Source: Clostridiales bacterium
GTDB taxonomy: Bacteria > Bacillota > Clostridia > Lachnospirales > Lachnospiraceae
Assembly: GCA_020859995.1 (NCBI GenBank)
Contig: JAJBVE010000049.1
Location: 1-44,736 of the forward strand
DNA: 44,736 nucleotides
Direction of reading: 5' to 3'
Shown: positions 8,435 to 16,990 of the stretch, piece by piece
Layout of the letters: every line of letters begins with the position of its first letter
How positions within the stretch are numbered: position 1 is the first letter of the stretch
Made by a program: the position numbers and the translations under genes
The notes under the pieces: generated by a model
Told to the model about the DNA's origin: nothing
Databases searched by the model: none
What the model saw: the letters and a program-made list of their open reading frames with translations, nothing else

Positions 8435-8615
8435 AATCTGTCCTCTTCTATTTTCGCTTCATTTATGTGCAAATGTACAGTGCCAGAGCAAATTTTACCA
8501 TCAGATGGCAGGGAAGTCCACCTTTTTCACACAAAATTTGCAAGAGCAGGCCTCACAGAAGTCCCTGCCTGCGTCATTCCCGGATTTTTCTCTTTTCTTT
8601 TTATAAGCAGTCTGG

Positions 8616-8621
8616 TACAAT
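8616..8621 (+). promoter_or_regulatory. Candidate extended -10 for the small membrane protein
   Basis: TGGTACAAT, a TGn-TACAAT extended -10 element, about 95 bases before the ATG at 8717. No good -35 hexamer is visible at the usual distance. Confidence 0.35.
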
Positions 8622-8716
8622 AAGGAAAGCTTCGCGGAAAGAAAAAATCGCATCACAAATGGTGCGCTTAAGTGCAATGAAAAAAAATGAAAAATAAAAG
8701 GAAAGGAGTCATCCTC

Positions 8717-8995
8717 ATGAATAAAATAAAACGCATCGCCGCGATGATCGGCGTTATCATTCTGGTCGGCATGTATGTCATCACTCTGATCCTGGGACTG
8801 ACCGCCAGCCCTGCCACACAGAATATGCTGATGGCCTCGATTGTATGTACGGTCGTGATACCGGTGATGCTTTATGCCATGATGCTTGTCGCGCGGGTAC
8901 TGGGTTCTTCCAATGACAAAAATCCCCCCAACGATGAAAATCCTGAGGCAAAACACTCCGGCAAAAAGAACTCCAGCAGTAAAAAAAGCAACTGA
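8717..8995 (+). CDS. Small two-helix membrane protein, unknown
   Basis: A 92-residue protein with two hydrophobic segments, approximately residues 8-29 (AAMIGVIILVGMYVITLILGL) and 38-60, followed by a hydrophilic Asn/Lys/Ser-rich tail (residues 65-92, ending KKSSSKKSN-like). The ATG at 8717 follows AAAGGAGTC. It is probably an inner-membrane protein with a cytoplasmic basic tail. Similar small proteins are common in Lachnospiraceae, but I know of no function. It is transcribed divergently from uppP and convergently with the beta-mannosidase, with a large hairpin in the gap. Confidence 0.7.
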   Translation: MNKIKRIAAMIGVIILVGMYVITLILGLTASPATQNMLMASIVCTVVIPVMLYAMMLVARVLGSSNDKNPPNDENPEAKHSGKKNSSSKKSN

Positions 8996-9050
8996 CATCA
9001 TGCCACTCTGTGCGCAGACAGTATAATCAGCTACAGCCAGAACAGAACAT

Positions 9051-9091
9051 GAAATCGGATAGCGGAACTTCTTGCTCCGCTATCCGATTTC
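9051..9091. terminator. Long perfect hairpin between convergent genes
   Basis: A 16-bp perfect stem, GAAATCGGATAGCGGA (9051-9066) and its complement (9076-9091), with a 9-base loop. It is followed on the plus strand by TTTGCT, a weak T-tract. It probably terminates the small membrane protein gene and perhaps the GH2 gene from the other side. The core CGGATAG...CTATCCG is also the first stem of the structured repeat at 17259. Confidence 0.65.
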
Positions 9092-9121
9092 TTTGCTATC
9101 ACGTTTTTCAATCAATTTTAA

Positions 9122-9165
9122 TATTATACGTTTTCATACGTACTTCGCAGCAAGTGCGAAGTACT
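9122..9165. repeat. Dispersed palindromic repeat (CTTCGCAGCA family)
   Basis: GTACTTCGCA-GCAAG-TGCGAAGTAC (9140-9164) preceded by CGTTTTCATACG. The same preface and hairpin recur at 38249-38280 in the valS leader, and a partial related sequence (ACTTCGCGCCTGCGG) lies at 12260-12275. Confidence 0.6.
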
Positions 9166-9221
9166 GTCCTGAACTACCAGTTTTCTACAAATCGTCTTCT
9201 GCAAATCCCGGCGCCAGTCAC

Positions 9222-11966
9222 CTACCGGATATCATACACGCTCCGCAGCCACAGCTTTGAAGCATCGCCGCTCTCAATCCGGACACGCTTCGTGCCGGCG
9301 TTCATGTCAAAATAATTATCGGAAAGAATCAGGTCCTCATTTTCATTCCGAATCTCAACACTCTTTGCATAGGCGGAGGCCGTCACCTCGATCTCGTCCC
9401 CAATCACCCTGCAGGTAAGAAGCGGATCCTCGTAGCGGAAGTATTTCGGGTAAGAGAAGTTCACCGTGCCCTCTGACACAATCCTGCCGTCCTTTTCCAT
9501 CTCATAGCTGACATATTCACGATAAATATCCGCATCCGGGAATTCGACCTTATCCATCCATACGCTGGTCAGCGCCGGTACGGTAAGGACCTGCTCGCCG
9601 CTCTTTAAAATCTTCGCGGACGGGTCGCGGAGCGCCCAGCGCACAGTCACTGTCTCCTCCTGCATCGTCTCGTTCGCCACATTCAGGCGGATCGATTTTT
9701 CAAAGTCAAAGTGCTCCCGCACCAGCTCTTTTCCGGAGGTCACCAGGCCCTGCTCCTCGCAGGAGAGCATCAGCGGGGCGAAAAAGCGCTTCGCGTAGTA
9801 ATGCAATGCCTTCAGGCGGCCGCAGTAGTCGATGGACGACCAGGACGCCACCGGCCAGCAGTCATTGAGCTGCCAGTACACGGCTCCCATGCAGCGCCCG
9901 CGGTTTCTGCGAAAGTGCTCAACTCCGTAGCGGATGCCGTCTGCCTGCAGAAGCTGCGACGCGTACAGCACCGTCTGGAAATCGGACGGATAGCGGTAGG
10001 TCTGCTGCATGTAGTTCATGATTTTGCCGTTCGCGCTGCCGTTGCGCTGATGTTTTTCCATAATATAAGAGAAAATATTGTAATCCGCCGGATCGTCGCT
10101 GATCTGCTCGATCGTCTTCATTGCCGGGAAGGACTGGAAGCCGAACTCGGACAGATAGCGGAAATAATACTTGCGGTACTCAGTAAACGGCTTGTCGCCG
10201 TGCCATACCTGCCAATAGTGTACGTCGCCCCGGTTCGGGTCCTGCGGATCGTCAAAGCAGCCTCCCGACGAAGGGCTGGATGGCCAGTAGAAAGTCTGCG
10301 GATCATACTTTGCCAGCTCCTCCGGGATCACACGCTCGTACATAAACAGATAGTCCCGCACCTCCTGCGGCTTGGTCACCCAGGAATTGCGCTCAGCGAC
10401 AAAGGACTCCATCTCATTGTTGCCGCACCAGAGTCCCAGGCTCGCGTGATGGCGCAGTCGCTTAATATTGTCCGCAAACTCCGCGCGGATATTTTCTTCA
10501 AATTCCGGTGTCAGATCGTATACTGCACAGGCAAACATAAAATCCTGCCATACGACCAGCCCCAGTTCATCGCAGGCATCGTAAAACCAGTCGTCCGGAT
10601 AATAGCCGCCGCCCCAGACACGGATCGCGTTGTAATTCGCCCACTTGCACTTTTCCAGCAGCGCCCGGGTCGTCTGCGGCGTCACACGCCCAAGCAGATG
10701 ATCCTCCGGAATATAATCCGCTCCCATGGAGAAAATATCCACACCGTTGACCTGGCAGGCGAACGACTCACCCCACTGATCCTTTTCCCGGTGCATGGTC
10801 ATGGTGCGCAGGCCGATGCGGCGCGTCCAGGTATCCAAGACGAGTTCATTTTCACAGGAAACCGCCTGAGTCTGCGTTTTTCCCTCAGCCTCCGCAGCTA
10901 CTGATGCATCCTGGCCGTATTTCTCCACCAGCTCCACAGACACCATGTAAAGCTTCTGCTCGCCGTACCCGTTCGGCCACCAGAGCTGCGGCTGGTCAAT
11001 CTCAATATCCGCCACCGGTTCTGAAACCGTCTTGCTCATAGTCTTGCCGTCCGGATCGGTCACCGTTACCCGGTATTCCAGTGCACAGGATGCTTCCGCG
11101 GCAGCACCTGTGAAACACGCGGCGTTCTCTGCCGCATTTTTCGAACCGCAAACGCTGCTAAATTCCGTCGCGATATCGAGGTGCAGCCGTACTTTTTCTA
11201 CAGCATCTGCGAAACGCGCAGCGTTTTCTGCATCGCCGGTACATTCTTCTTTGCGGACATGCTCCTGCGTCACATATACGCTGTCAATCCTTGCCGCGCC
11301 GATGCCGAGCAGCGATACCGGCCGAAACAGCCCCGCATCCGGCAGATGCGCGCCCCAGTCCCAGCCAAACATACAATGCGCCTTGCGGATATGTACAAAG
11401 CCGTCCATCGCATCCTCCGTCCCTCTGGTAGGACGCTCGGCATATTTTTCCGCGATGTATTTTGTCGGAGAATGAAACACTACGCGCAGCTCATTCCCCT
11501 CTGCCTTCAGAATATCATCCCCGGCAGCACCTGCGCCCTTCAGCTCATACTCCCACACACGATGCATATTGCACGGCGAGCCAAGAAGCACACGATTCAG
11601 GTAAACATCCGCAATCGTATCCACGCCATCAAAGCGCAGCAGCACTCGCCCGCACGCAAGCAGCTCCTCCGGACAGTCAAAGCGCGTCACATACTCATAA
11701 TCCTTATCCATCAGGCGAAGCGCCTCGTCCTCATTATCCTTCCAGAACGGGTCTTCCATCCTGCCTTCCCGCAGCAGATCCGTGTACACCGACCCCGGCA
11801 CAACGGCCGGAATAAATTCCTTATTATGTCGTAGATTCGCCTGCGAATCTGCGACGCAGGCAGCCGCATCGCCCATTGGGCAATTCTGCATGCGGCTGCT
11901 CTCCATTATCGGTTCAGGGCTCGCTTCCCTCATCTTCCAGTTTTCATTCAAGTCAAGTCTAATCAT
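9222..11966 (-). CDS. Beta-mannosidase, glycoside hydrolase family 2
   Basis: A 914-residue GH2 enzyme of the beta-mannosidase group, expected to release mannose from the non-reducing ends of beta-manno-oligosaccharides. It has no signal peptide, so it is cytoplasmic. It starts with a sugar-binding jelly-roll (LDLNENWKMRE), then immunoglobulin-like domains, then the TIM barrel with AIRVWGGGYYPDDWFYDACD. The acid/base is Glu518 in WCGNNEME and the nucleophile is Glu607 in YLSEFGFQSFP. The start follows GGGAGGACGGT. Residues about 239-292 carry an Ala/Glu-rich insertion with a repeated ENAA(R/C)F motif. It follows the ABC permeases with a 328-base gap and presumably degrades what they import. 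Confidence 0.92.
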   Translation of the reverse strand: MIRLDLNENWKMREASPEPIMESSRMQNCPMGDAAACVADSQANLRHNKEFIPAVVPGSVYTDLLREGRMEDPFWKDNEDEALRLMDKDYEYVTRFDCPEELLACGRVLLRFDGVDTIADVYLNRVLLGSPCNMHRVWEYELKGAGAAGDDILKAEGNELRVVFHSPTKYIAEKYAERPTRGTEDAMDGFVHIRKAHCMFGWDWGAHLPDAGLFRPVSLLGIGAARIDSVYVTQEHVRKEECTGDAENAARFADAVEKVRLHLDIATEFSSVCGSKNAAENAACFTGAAAEASCALEYRVTVTDPDGKTMSKTVSEPVADIEIDQPQLWWPNGYGEQKLYMVSVELVEKYGQDASVAAEAEGKTQTQAVSCENELVLDTWTRRIGLRTMTMHREKDQWGESFACQVNGVDIFSMGADYIPEDHLLGRVTPQTTRALLEKCKWANYNAIRVWGGGYYPDDWFYDACDELGLVVWQDFMFACAVYDLTPEFEENIRAEFADNIKRLRHHASLGLWCGNNEMESFVAERNSWVTKPQEVRDYLFMYERVIPEELAKYDPQTFYWPSSPSSGGCFDDPQDPNRGDVHYWQVWHGDKPFTEYRKYYFRYLSEFGFQSFPAMKTIEQISDDPADYNIFSYIMEKHQRNGSANGKIMNYMQQTYRYPSDFQTVLYASQLLQADGIRYGVEHFRRNRGRCMGAVYWQLNDCWPVASWSSIDYCGRLKALHYYAKRFFAPLMLSCEEQGLVTSGKELVREHFDFEKSIRLNVANETMQEETVTVRWALRDPSAKILKSGEQVLTVPALTSVWMDKVEFPDADIYREYVSYEMEKDGRIVSEGTVNFSYPKYFRYEDPLLTCRVIGDEIEVTASAYAKSVEIRNENEDLILSDNYFDMNAGTKRVRIESGDASKLWLRSVYDIR

Positions 11967-12108
11967 ACCGTCCTCCCAAACTTCCCTTAAAATTTATCTA
12001 CTATATTATTTAACACATAATCGGAGAATTGTCTTGTACTTTTTCTTCAGAAAAAAGATTTCATAAAGCAAAAGGAAAAAATTTTACAATTTCCGCTAAA
12101 AAGACCGT

Positions 12109-12160
12109 TTATTCGCTTTAAATTCTTAGTTATTCGCTTTAAATTATTTTAAAGCGAATT
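12109..12160. repeat. Direct and inverted TTCGCTTTAAA repeats
   Basis: TTATTCGCTTTAAATT occurs at 12109-12124 and 12130-12145. The second copy forms a 12-bp perfect inverted repeat with 12148-12159 around a TTAT loop. Three copies of one word in 50 bases upstream of the beta-mannosidase gene suggest an operator, or an AT-rich hairpin. Confidence 0.6.
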
Positions 12161-12169
12161 TCTCCGCGC

Positions 12170-12204
12170 AGAAAGCCCGGCAGAGTTTTCCCGCCGGGCT
12201 TTCT
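12170..12204. terminator. Hairpin downstream of the sugar ABC permeases
   Basis: A 12-bp perfect stem AGAAAGCCCGGC / GCCGGGCTTTCT with an 11-base loop. It lies about 90 bases after the permease stop codon. The minus-strand side lacks a T-tract (GCGCGGAG follows), so termination efficiency is uncertain. Confidence 0.5.
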
Positions 12205-12294
12205 TATAGAGGAAATTATTATGAAGTAGTATGTATCGTTATTCAGTACAGTAACAATACTTCGCGCCTGCGGCCAAGCAACACCTGCTGCCGA

Positions 12295-13158
12295 TCAGCC
12301 CTTCACGCCGCCCAGAGCGACACCGCCTACGATGTACTTGGACAGGATCAGGTAAACGATTACCAGCGGGATGATGGCTACAAACAGGCCGACATACACC
12401 ACGCCATAGTCCGTACGGAACTGGTTGGAGCTTAAGAGCTGTACGAACATTGGCAGCGTTTTCTTGGAATCCGTGGTCAGGATGACCGTCGGGGTAAACA
12501 GGTTGTTCCACTGTGCGATGAACTGGAAGATGGCCTGCGTCGCCACGGCCGGCTTCAGGATCGGCAGCACTACGCTGTTGAAGGTGCGCAGCTCGCCGGA
12601 GCCGTCGATACGGGCTGCCTCGATCATTTCGATGGAAAGCACGCTGTCCATGTACTGCTTCATGAAGAAGACTACTGTCGGCGCAGCGATTGTCGGAATG
12701 ATCAGCGGGATGTACGTATCTACCAGACCGAGTTTCATCATAAAGCGGTAGAAACCGATGATGGAGATCTGGCTCGGCACCATCATAACGGCCATGATGA
12801 AACTCCATGCAAACTTTTTCAGTTTAAAATCATATACCTCAATCCCGTACGCTGTCATCGATGAGAAGTATACGGAAAGAGCGGTCCCGGGTACCGTGAT
12901 ACACAGGGAGTTCAGAGTTGCCCTCTGCAGCGTGATCTGCATACCATTCTGCTTCGCAAGCAGGTTTCTCCAGTTCTCCAGGAAATGGGTGGACGGAATC
13001 AGGGACAGGCCGGACTTAATCGCGTCCGATGTCCTGGTGGCGTTCATGCACAGGATCAGGAATGGCAGCAGGGATATGATACAGAAAATGATGCATATCA
13101 CCGTGCGGAAAATCCTCTGGCGTCTCAGCGAACGCATATAGCTCTCATCTGTCAGCAT
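12295..13158 (-). CDS. Carbohydrate ABC transporter permease (MalG/CUT1 type)
   Basis: A 287-residue inner-membrane permease with six predicted membrane segments. The EAA loop that docks the ATPase is EAARIDGSGELRTFNSVVLPILKP (residues about 183-206). It pairs with the upstream permease to form the transmembrane channel. Its ATG overlaps the stop codon of that gene by one base (TAATG), with AGGTGG 6 bases upstream, so the two are translationally coupled. No ATPase gene is present here; CUT1 importers often share a general MsmX-type ATPase encoded elsewhere. The substrate is inferred from the linked GH2 gene to be a beta-mannoside. Confidence 0.93.
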   Translation of the reverse strand: MLTDESYMRSLRRQRIFRTVICIIFCIISLLPFLILCMNATRTSDAIKSGLSLIPSTHFLENWRNLLAKQNGMQITLQRATLNSLCITVPGTALSVYFSSMTAYGIEVYDFKLKKFAWSFIMAVMMVPSQISIIGFYRFMMKLGLVDTYIPLIIPTIAAPTVVFFMKQYMDSVLSIEMIEAARIDGSGELRTFNSVVLPILKPAVATQAIFQFIAQWNNLFTPTVILTTDSKKTLPMFVQLLSSNQFRTDYGVVYVGLFVAIIPLVIVYLILSKYIVGGVALGGVKG

Positions 13159-14135
13159 TATCTGCCACCTGCCTTTCTTCTCGCCTTCTCAGCCTTTTTA
13201 AGTTTTTTCTCCTCCTTATCTCCCATAAAGAAGAACAGAAGCAGGCTGACAGCTACGGTAACCGCAAACATGAATACCGAAACTGCTGCGGCTTTTCCTA
13301 CATCGCTGTTGTACAGACGCATGATGTACATGGCCATGGTCGTTGTCGTATTGTTCGGCAAGCCATTGTAGCCAGTCTCCGTCACGTTGAACAGTGCCGG
13401 GATGTCGTACATCTGCAGACCGCCGATTGCGGAGGTTACGAGTGTGTAGAGCAGGATCGGCTTTAAGAGCGGCAAGGTAATGTCGGTAAACTTTTTCCAG
13501 CCACCCGCGCCGTCGATATCGGCCGCCTCATAGAGAACAGGGTCGATGCCCAGCACACCGGAAATCAGCAGGATGGACGTATTTCCATACCACATCCACC
13601 ACAGGATCAGGGAGATCAGTCCGCGGCTGCCCGCCACACTTGACATAAAGTCGAAGTTCTCAGAAAGGATGCCCAGATCCTTGAGTGCCATCGTGATCGG
13701 TCCGTACTGAGAGAACAGGTTCTTAAACAGGACGGATACGGATGCTGCCGTGATGACGCTCGGCAGATATATGATGACCTTGATTGCCCCGGTTCCCTTT
13801 ACCTTTACTTTGGTATCCGTCAGCCAGACAGCCATCAGAAGGGAAACCAGTATCTGCGGAACAAAGTTGAAGCCCCACATAATCAGGGTATTTTTCAGAT
13901 AGTCAAAGACGTAAGCGGTCTCACCGGAGGCGATGCCGAAAATATTCAGGAAGTTCTGGATACCGGCAAAGCTAATCACCTCGCGCCCGTTACGCTTGTA
14001 ATACGATAAGGTACTGTAATAAAAGGTGTTGATCAACGGCCAGAGCTGGAAGATCAGGTAAGTAATAAAAAACGGTGCTATAAACAAATAACCATATTTC
14101 CCGTAGGTAACTCTCTTTTTCTTGTTCTTTTTCAT
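13158..14135 (-). CDS. Carbohydrate ABC transporter permease (MalF/CUT1 type)
   Basis: A 325-residue permease starting MKKNKKKRVTYGKYGYLFIAP, then several membrane segments. The EAA loop reads EAADIDGAGGWKKFTDITLPLL. The C-terminus is strongly basic (GDKEEKKLKKAEKARRKAGGR-like). The ATG at 14135 is chosen because GGAGG lies 4 bases before it; a longer frame to 14213 has no ribosome site. It is co-transcribed with the MalG-type gene and follows the binding-protein gene after a gap holding a partial terminator. Confidence 0.92.
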   Translation of the reverse strand: MKKNKKKRVTYGKYGYLFIAPFFITYLIFQLWPLINTFYYSTLSYYKRNGREVISFAGIQNFLNIFGIASGETAYVFDYLKNTLIMWGFNFVPQILVSLLMAVWLTDTKVKVKGTGAIKVIIYLPSVITAASVSVLFKNLFSQYGPITMALKDLGILSENFDFMSSVAGSRGLISLILWWMWYGNTSILLISGVLGIDPVLYEAADIDGAGGWKKFTDITLPLLKPILLYTLVTSAIGGLQMYDIPALFNVTETGYNGLPNNTTTTMAMYIMRLYNSDVGKAAAVSVFMFAVTVAVSLLLFFFMGDKEEKKLKKAEKARRKAGGR

Positions 14136-14446
14136 AAGACCTCCTGTACGGTAATCGAATAGCGGAGTTCTCGCCACATCCGTCTGTGCGCTTCGCCCCG
14201 TAAATTTCCTCACGTATCCGCGCCGCGGAAATGTCCCTCGCCTAGCTTAAGCGGCAAATCGCTCCCACCATTTGAGAATGCTTCACGTTGGCGAAAGCTT
14301 CAGAAAGGTGTGAATTGTTCGGAATGGGGAATTTTCATTTGCACCCCTGTGCAAAAGAATGTGCCGCTCCTTCTTTGTCAGAAGAAGCAGCACATCGGAT
14401 TATTTCACTAATTCAGTTTTCAGATTTCAGACATTTCTGATCCGAA
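14136..14446. other. Intercistronic gap between binding-protein and permease genes
   Basis: A 311-base gap. It contains a terminator-like hairpin (14359-14395) next to GCACCCCTGTGCA (14341-14353), the end motif of the structured repeats at 7439 and 17259. The rest (14200-14340) contains GC-rich short palindromes and may be a decayed copy of that repeat. No gene is seen. Confidence 0.45.
14359..14395 (-). terminator. Intercistronic terminator after the sugar-binding protein gene
   Basis: An imperfect stem beginning ATGTGC and ending GCACAT, followed on the minus strand by TCTTTTGC. It lies between the binding-protein gene and its permeases. It is expected to end most transcripts so that the binding protein is made in excess. 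Confidence 0.6.
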
Positions 14447-15793
14447 TTACTCTACGCTCAGGTAAGAATAGGTATCATGGATGGATGCTGTCAGGTCTGA
14501 CAGAGCCGTATCCAGATCCTTCTCGCCGGTTACATATGCCTGGCACTCGGTATCGAGCAGGGACAGGATGGTCTGATCCTCAGCGGTTACGGTAGACGCA
14601 TCGATGGAATCTGCCTTGTCAAGGAAGAACTCGATGAAGTTCTGGTCATTTCCGCTGTACATATAACCATTGCCGTCTGCAGAAGCGCCGCTCTCAACGA
14701 TTGCGGAGATTGCTTCGGTGTTGTTTACGAAGTCAGAGTTCTGAGCGTTGATCGCTACCATGCCGTCGGTATCGGTGGTCAGATAGCTCATGATCAGAGC
14801 TGCAAGCTCGGTGTCAGCGCACTCAGCGGTAGCTGCAAGACCTGTGCCGCCCCAGAAGCACTGCTCCTGCGCTGCAACAAGGATGGTGTTGTCCTGCCAT
14901 GTATCAGACAGTGACCAGTATACGAACCACGGGCATCCGAAGTATGCAAGAGCTGCGTTGGACTCTTCTCCATCGCCGTCCATGTTAGCATACCAGTCAG
15001 CGCTCCACTGAGAGGTGTTGTAGGTCAGATCCTCATCATACAGGGTCTTTGCTGTCTCAAAGTAAGTCGTAACGTTCTCATCAAGTGTGATGACATCGTT
15101 CTCATCATAGAAGCCAACCTCACGGGAGTTCATGAGGGATCTCTTGATCTCATCATAACCGGAGAACAGCTTGCAGGTGCCGCCTGATGCTTCGTTTACC
15201 ATCTCAGCGGTAGCAATGATGGTGTCAAGATCTGTGAAGTAAGCAGCTACTTCATCCGGATCGGTCGTGCCGAGATACTTCTCAGCGAGGTCTGCACGTA
15301 CTGCGTAGCAGCCCGGAGTTGCCTGCCAGAACAGAGCCTTAATGTTTCCATCATAGTCTGTGCCCAGGTCGATGTTGTACTGATACATATTCGCCAGAGA
15401 ATCCTCGGAGATGCCGATATCAGTAACAGAAAGCAGCCAGTCGCTGTTGGTGTACTTCTGTACATAGTCAACCTCGAGACCCATCAGATCCGGATACAGC
15501 TCGTTGCTGGAGCCTTCCTCGAGAACTGCGTCCAGCTTGGTCTGATAGTAATCAGAACCACCGGTGTTTACAAATACGATTCTGGAATACTCTTCCGGAT
15601 ACGCCTCAGCGAACACGGTATCAAGGATCGTCTTGATGTCATCATTCCAGCCCCATACTACAAACGCGTCGTCAGCAGAAGAATCACCAGTGATTGTGTT
15701 GTCCGGCTCAGTCTCTTCTTCAGCAGCTACCGGAACAGCCATCGTCGCAACTACAGCGCCAGCCAGCAGCAGGCTTAACCATTTCTTGCTCAT
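14447..15793 (-). CDS. Extracellular sugar-binding protein of ABC transporter (CUT1)
   Basis: A 448-residue solute-binding protein, probable receptor for beta-manno-oligosaccharides given the linked GH2 enzyme. It has a Sec signal peptide (MSKKWLSLLLAGAVVATMAVPVAA, residues 1-24; cleavage at VAA-EE) but no lipobox cysteine, unusual for a Gram-positive binding protein that needs membrane anchoring. The mature part is acidic with an early VVWGWNDDIKTI strand and Trp/Tyr-rich segments (YFGCPWFVYWSLSD), typical of sugar-binding clefts. AAGGAGG precedes the ATG. It is the first gene of the transporter unit and follows the LacI regulator gene after a 195-base gap with palindromes. Confidence 0.88.
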   Translation of the reverse strand: MSKKWLSLLLAGAVVATMAVPVAAEEETEPDNTITGDSSADDAFVVWGWNDDIKTILDTVFAEAYPEEYSRIVFVNTGGSDYYQTKLDAVLEEGSSNELYPDLMGLEVDYVQKYTNSDWLLSVTDIGISEDSLANMYQYNIDLGTDYDGNIKALFWQATPGCYAVRADLAEKYLGTTDPDEVAAYFTDLDTIIATAEMVNEASGGTCKLFSGYDEIKRSLMNSREVGFYDENDVITLDENVTTYFETAKTLYDEDLTYNTSQWSADWYANMDGDGEESNAALAYFGCPWFVYWSLSDTWQDNTILVAAQEQCFWGGTGLAATAECADTELAALIMSYLTTDTDGMVAINAQNSDFVNNTEAISAIVESGASADGNGYMYSGNDQNFIEFFLDKADSIDASTVTAEDQTILSLLDTECQAYVTGEKDLDTALSDLTASIHDTYSYLSVE

Positions 15794-15902
15794 TTTGTTT
15801 CCTCCTTATAATTGTGGGTGTGAGCTGTACTTCTGGTACAGTCACAGGGTTTATTTCGATTACCTGTCACAGTAATGGAAATCTTTTTTAGTTTCTATGT
15901 AA

Positions 15903-15916
15903 CGCGGAAATCCGCG
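15903..15916. promoter_or_regulatory. Palindrome upstream of the sugar-binding protein gene
   Basis: CGCGGAAATCCGCG, a 6-bp-arm palindrome in the gap between the LacI gene and the binding-protein gene. A second dyad (ATTAC...GTAAT) lies at 15858-15876. Either could be an operator for the adjacent LacI protein; the match is structural only. Confidence 0.35.
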
Positions 15917-15988
15917 GAACATTCTCATTCTGATCATGCATTTGCCATCTGAAACTATCTGCGCCGATTATTCCGAAGTCAGGTCTTT

Positions 15989-16990
15989 TCAAAGCTTTTT
16001 GACAGTTTGTCCGGTAAGCAGCTGCCCCTCAACGGTATGAATCATCGGCGCTGTCGCCATCGGCCGCTCGATCTCATCAATCAAACTCTCCGCCGCCAGT
16101 CTTCCGAGTGCCTCCATATCCTGGCGAACCGTCGTGAGTCTCGGCTCACTGTACTGCATTACGCGAATGCCGTCGTATCCTGCTACCGAGATATCCTCGG
16201 GGAACCTCAGTCCCAAAGCCCGGATCGCATTGACCCCGCCAAATGCTGCCACATCATCCGGATAAAGGATGCAGGTCGGCGGCTCATCCATAGAGAGCAG
16301 CTCGACTGTCCTGTCATAAGCCAGCTGTCTGTCGCGATATAGGCCAGGCTTTATGTACTCACCGGAAACTCTGATGCCATGCTCTTCCATACAACGGTAA
16401 TAAGAAGCAAGTCTCTGTCTGGTCACGCGGCCTTCATCCCCATGGATATATGCGATCCGCGTATGCCCCTGACCCAGCACATAATTCATCAGCTGATTCA
16501 TGCCTTCAATGTTATCTGAAACCACTGCCGTCCGATTGTCCGCAATGTAATCAACCGTGACTACCTTCACACTGCTGCGCAGCAGCTCCTGTACCTTCGG
16601 ATTGGTAAAGTCCACGCAGGCGATTGCCACGCCGTCAAATCCCCGGTACTGCGCCCGCTCCACATAGGACATGTCTGGCGAGGAGGTATTCAGAAACGTG
16701 ATATCGTATCCTCTGGACTGGGCGGTATTCTTCAGGCTCTCCAGAACACTGGAAAAGAAATCGTGAGTAAGGCCGCTCTGCGCCGCGTCCTCAAAAAGAA
16801 CGCCTATATTATAGCTGCGGTTTGTCTTCAGATACCTGGCAGACAGGTTCGGAAGATATCCCATCCGGTCAGCCGTCTCTCTGACAAGCTGCTTTGTCTT
16901 CTCACCGATATCATGGTGATCGCTCAGTGCCTTGCTGACAGTCGCTACAGATACTCCGCAGGCCGCCGCAATCTCCTTCATGGAAACCAT
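15989..16990 (-). CDS. LacI-family transcriptional regulator
   Basis: A 333-residue repressor with the LacI helix-turn-helix at its N-terminus (MKEIAAACGVSVATVSKALS, residues 4-23) and a hinge leading into a periplasmic-binding-protein-like effector domain (NIGVLFEDAAQSGLTHDFF, ending TGQTVKKL). It is expected to dimerise, bind a dyad operator and release on binding a sugar. The ATG at 16990 follows GGAG with 6-base spacing. Its position immediately upstream of the transporter genes on the same strand suggests it controls the beta-mannoside locus and perhaps itself. AATCGATT lies at 17027-17034 and an 18-bp palindrome at 17077-17094 in its upstream region. Confidence 0.94.
   Translation of the reverse strand: MVSMKEIAAACGVSVATVSKALSDHHDIGEKTKQLVRETADRMGYLPNLSARYLKTNRSYNIGVLFEDAAQSGLTHDFFSSVLESLKNTAQSRGYDITFLNTSSPDMSYVERAQYRGFDGVAIACVDFTNPKVQELLRSSVKVVTVDYIADNRTAVVSDNIEGMNQLMNYVLGQGHTRIAYIHGDEGRVTRQRLASYYRCMEEHGIRVSGEYIKPGLYRDRQLAYDRTVELLSMDEPPTCILYPDDVAAFGGVNAIRALGLRFPEDISVAGYDGIRVMQYSEPRLTTVRQDMEALGRLAAESLIDEIERPMATAPMIHTVEGQLLTGQTVKKL

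Larger units (their letters stand above)
11967..12294. other. Intergenic region between ABC permease and beta-mannosidase genes
   Basis: This 328-base AT-rich gap holds a repeat/palindrome array (12109-12160), a GC hairpin (12170-12204) and a partial CTTCGC repeat (12260-12275). A beta-mannosidase promoter is likely in 11990-12040 (minus-strand TATAGT near 12002), but no good -35 is visible. Confidence 0.45.

Noticed and set aside
9711-10904. Long plus-strand frame (397 codons) opposite the beta-mannosidase gene
   Set aside because: It is the antisense shadow of a clear GH2 gene; it has no ribosome site and no recognisable domain.
12239-12808. Minus-strand 189-codon frame inside the MalG-type permease gene
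   Set aside because: Alternate frame of a well-supported permease; His/Arg-rich and without a start site.
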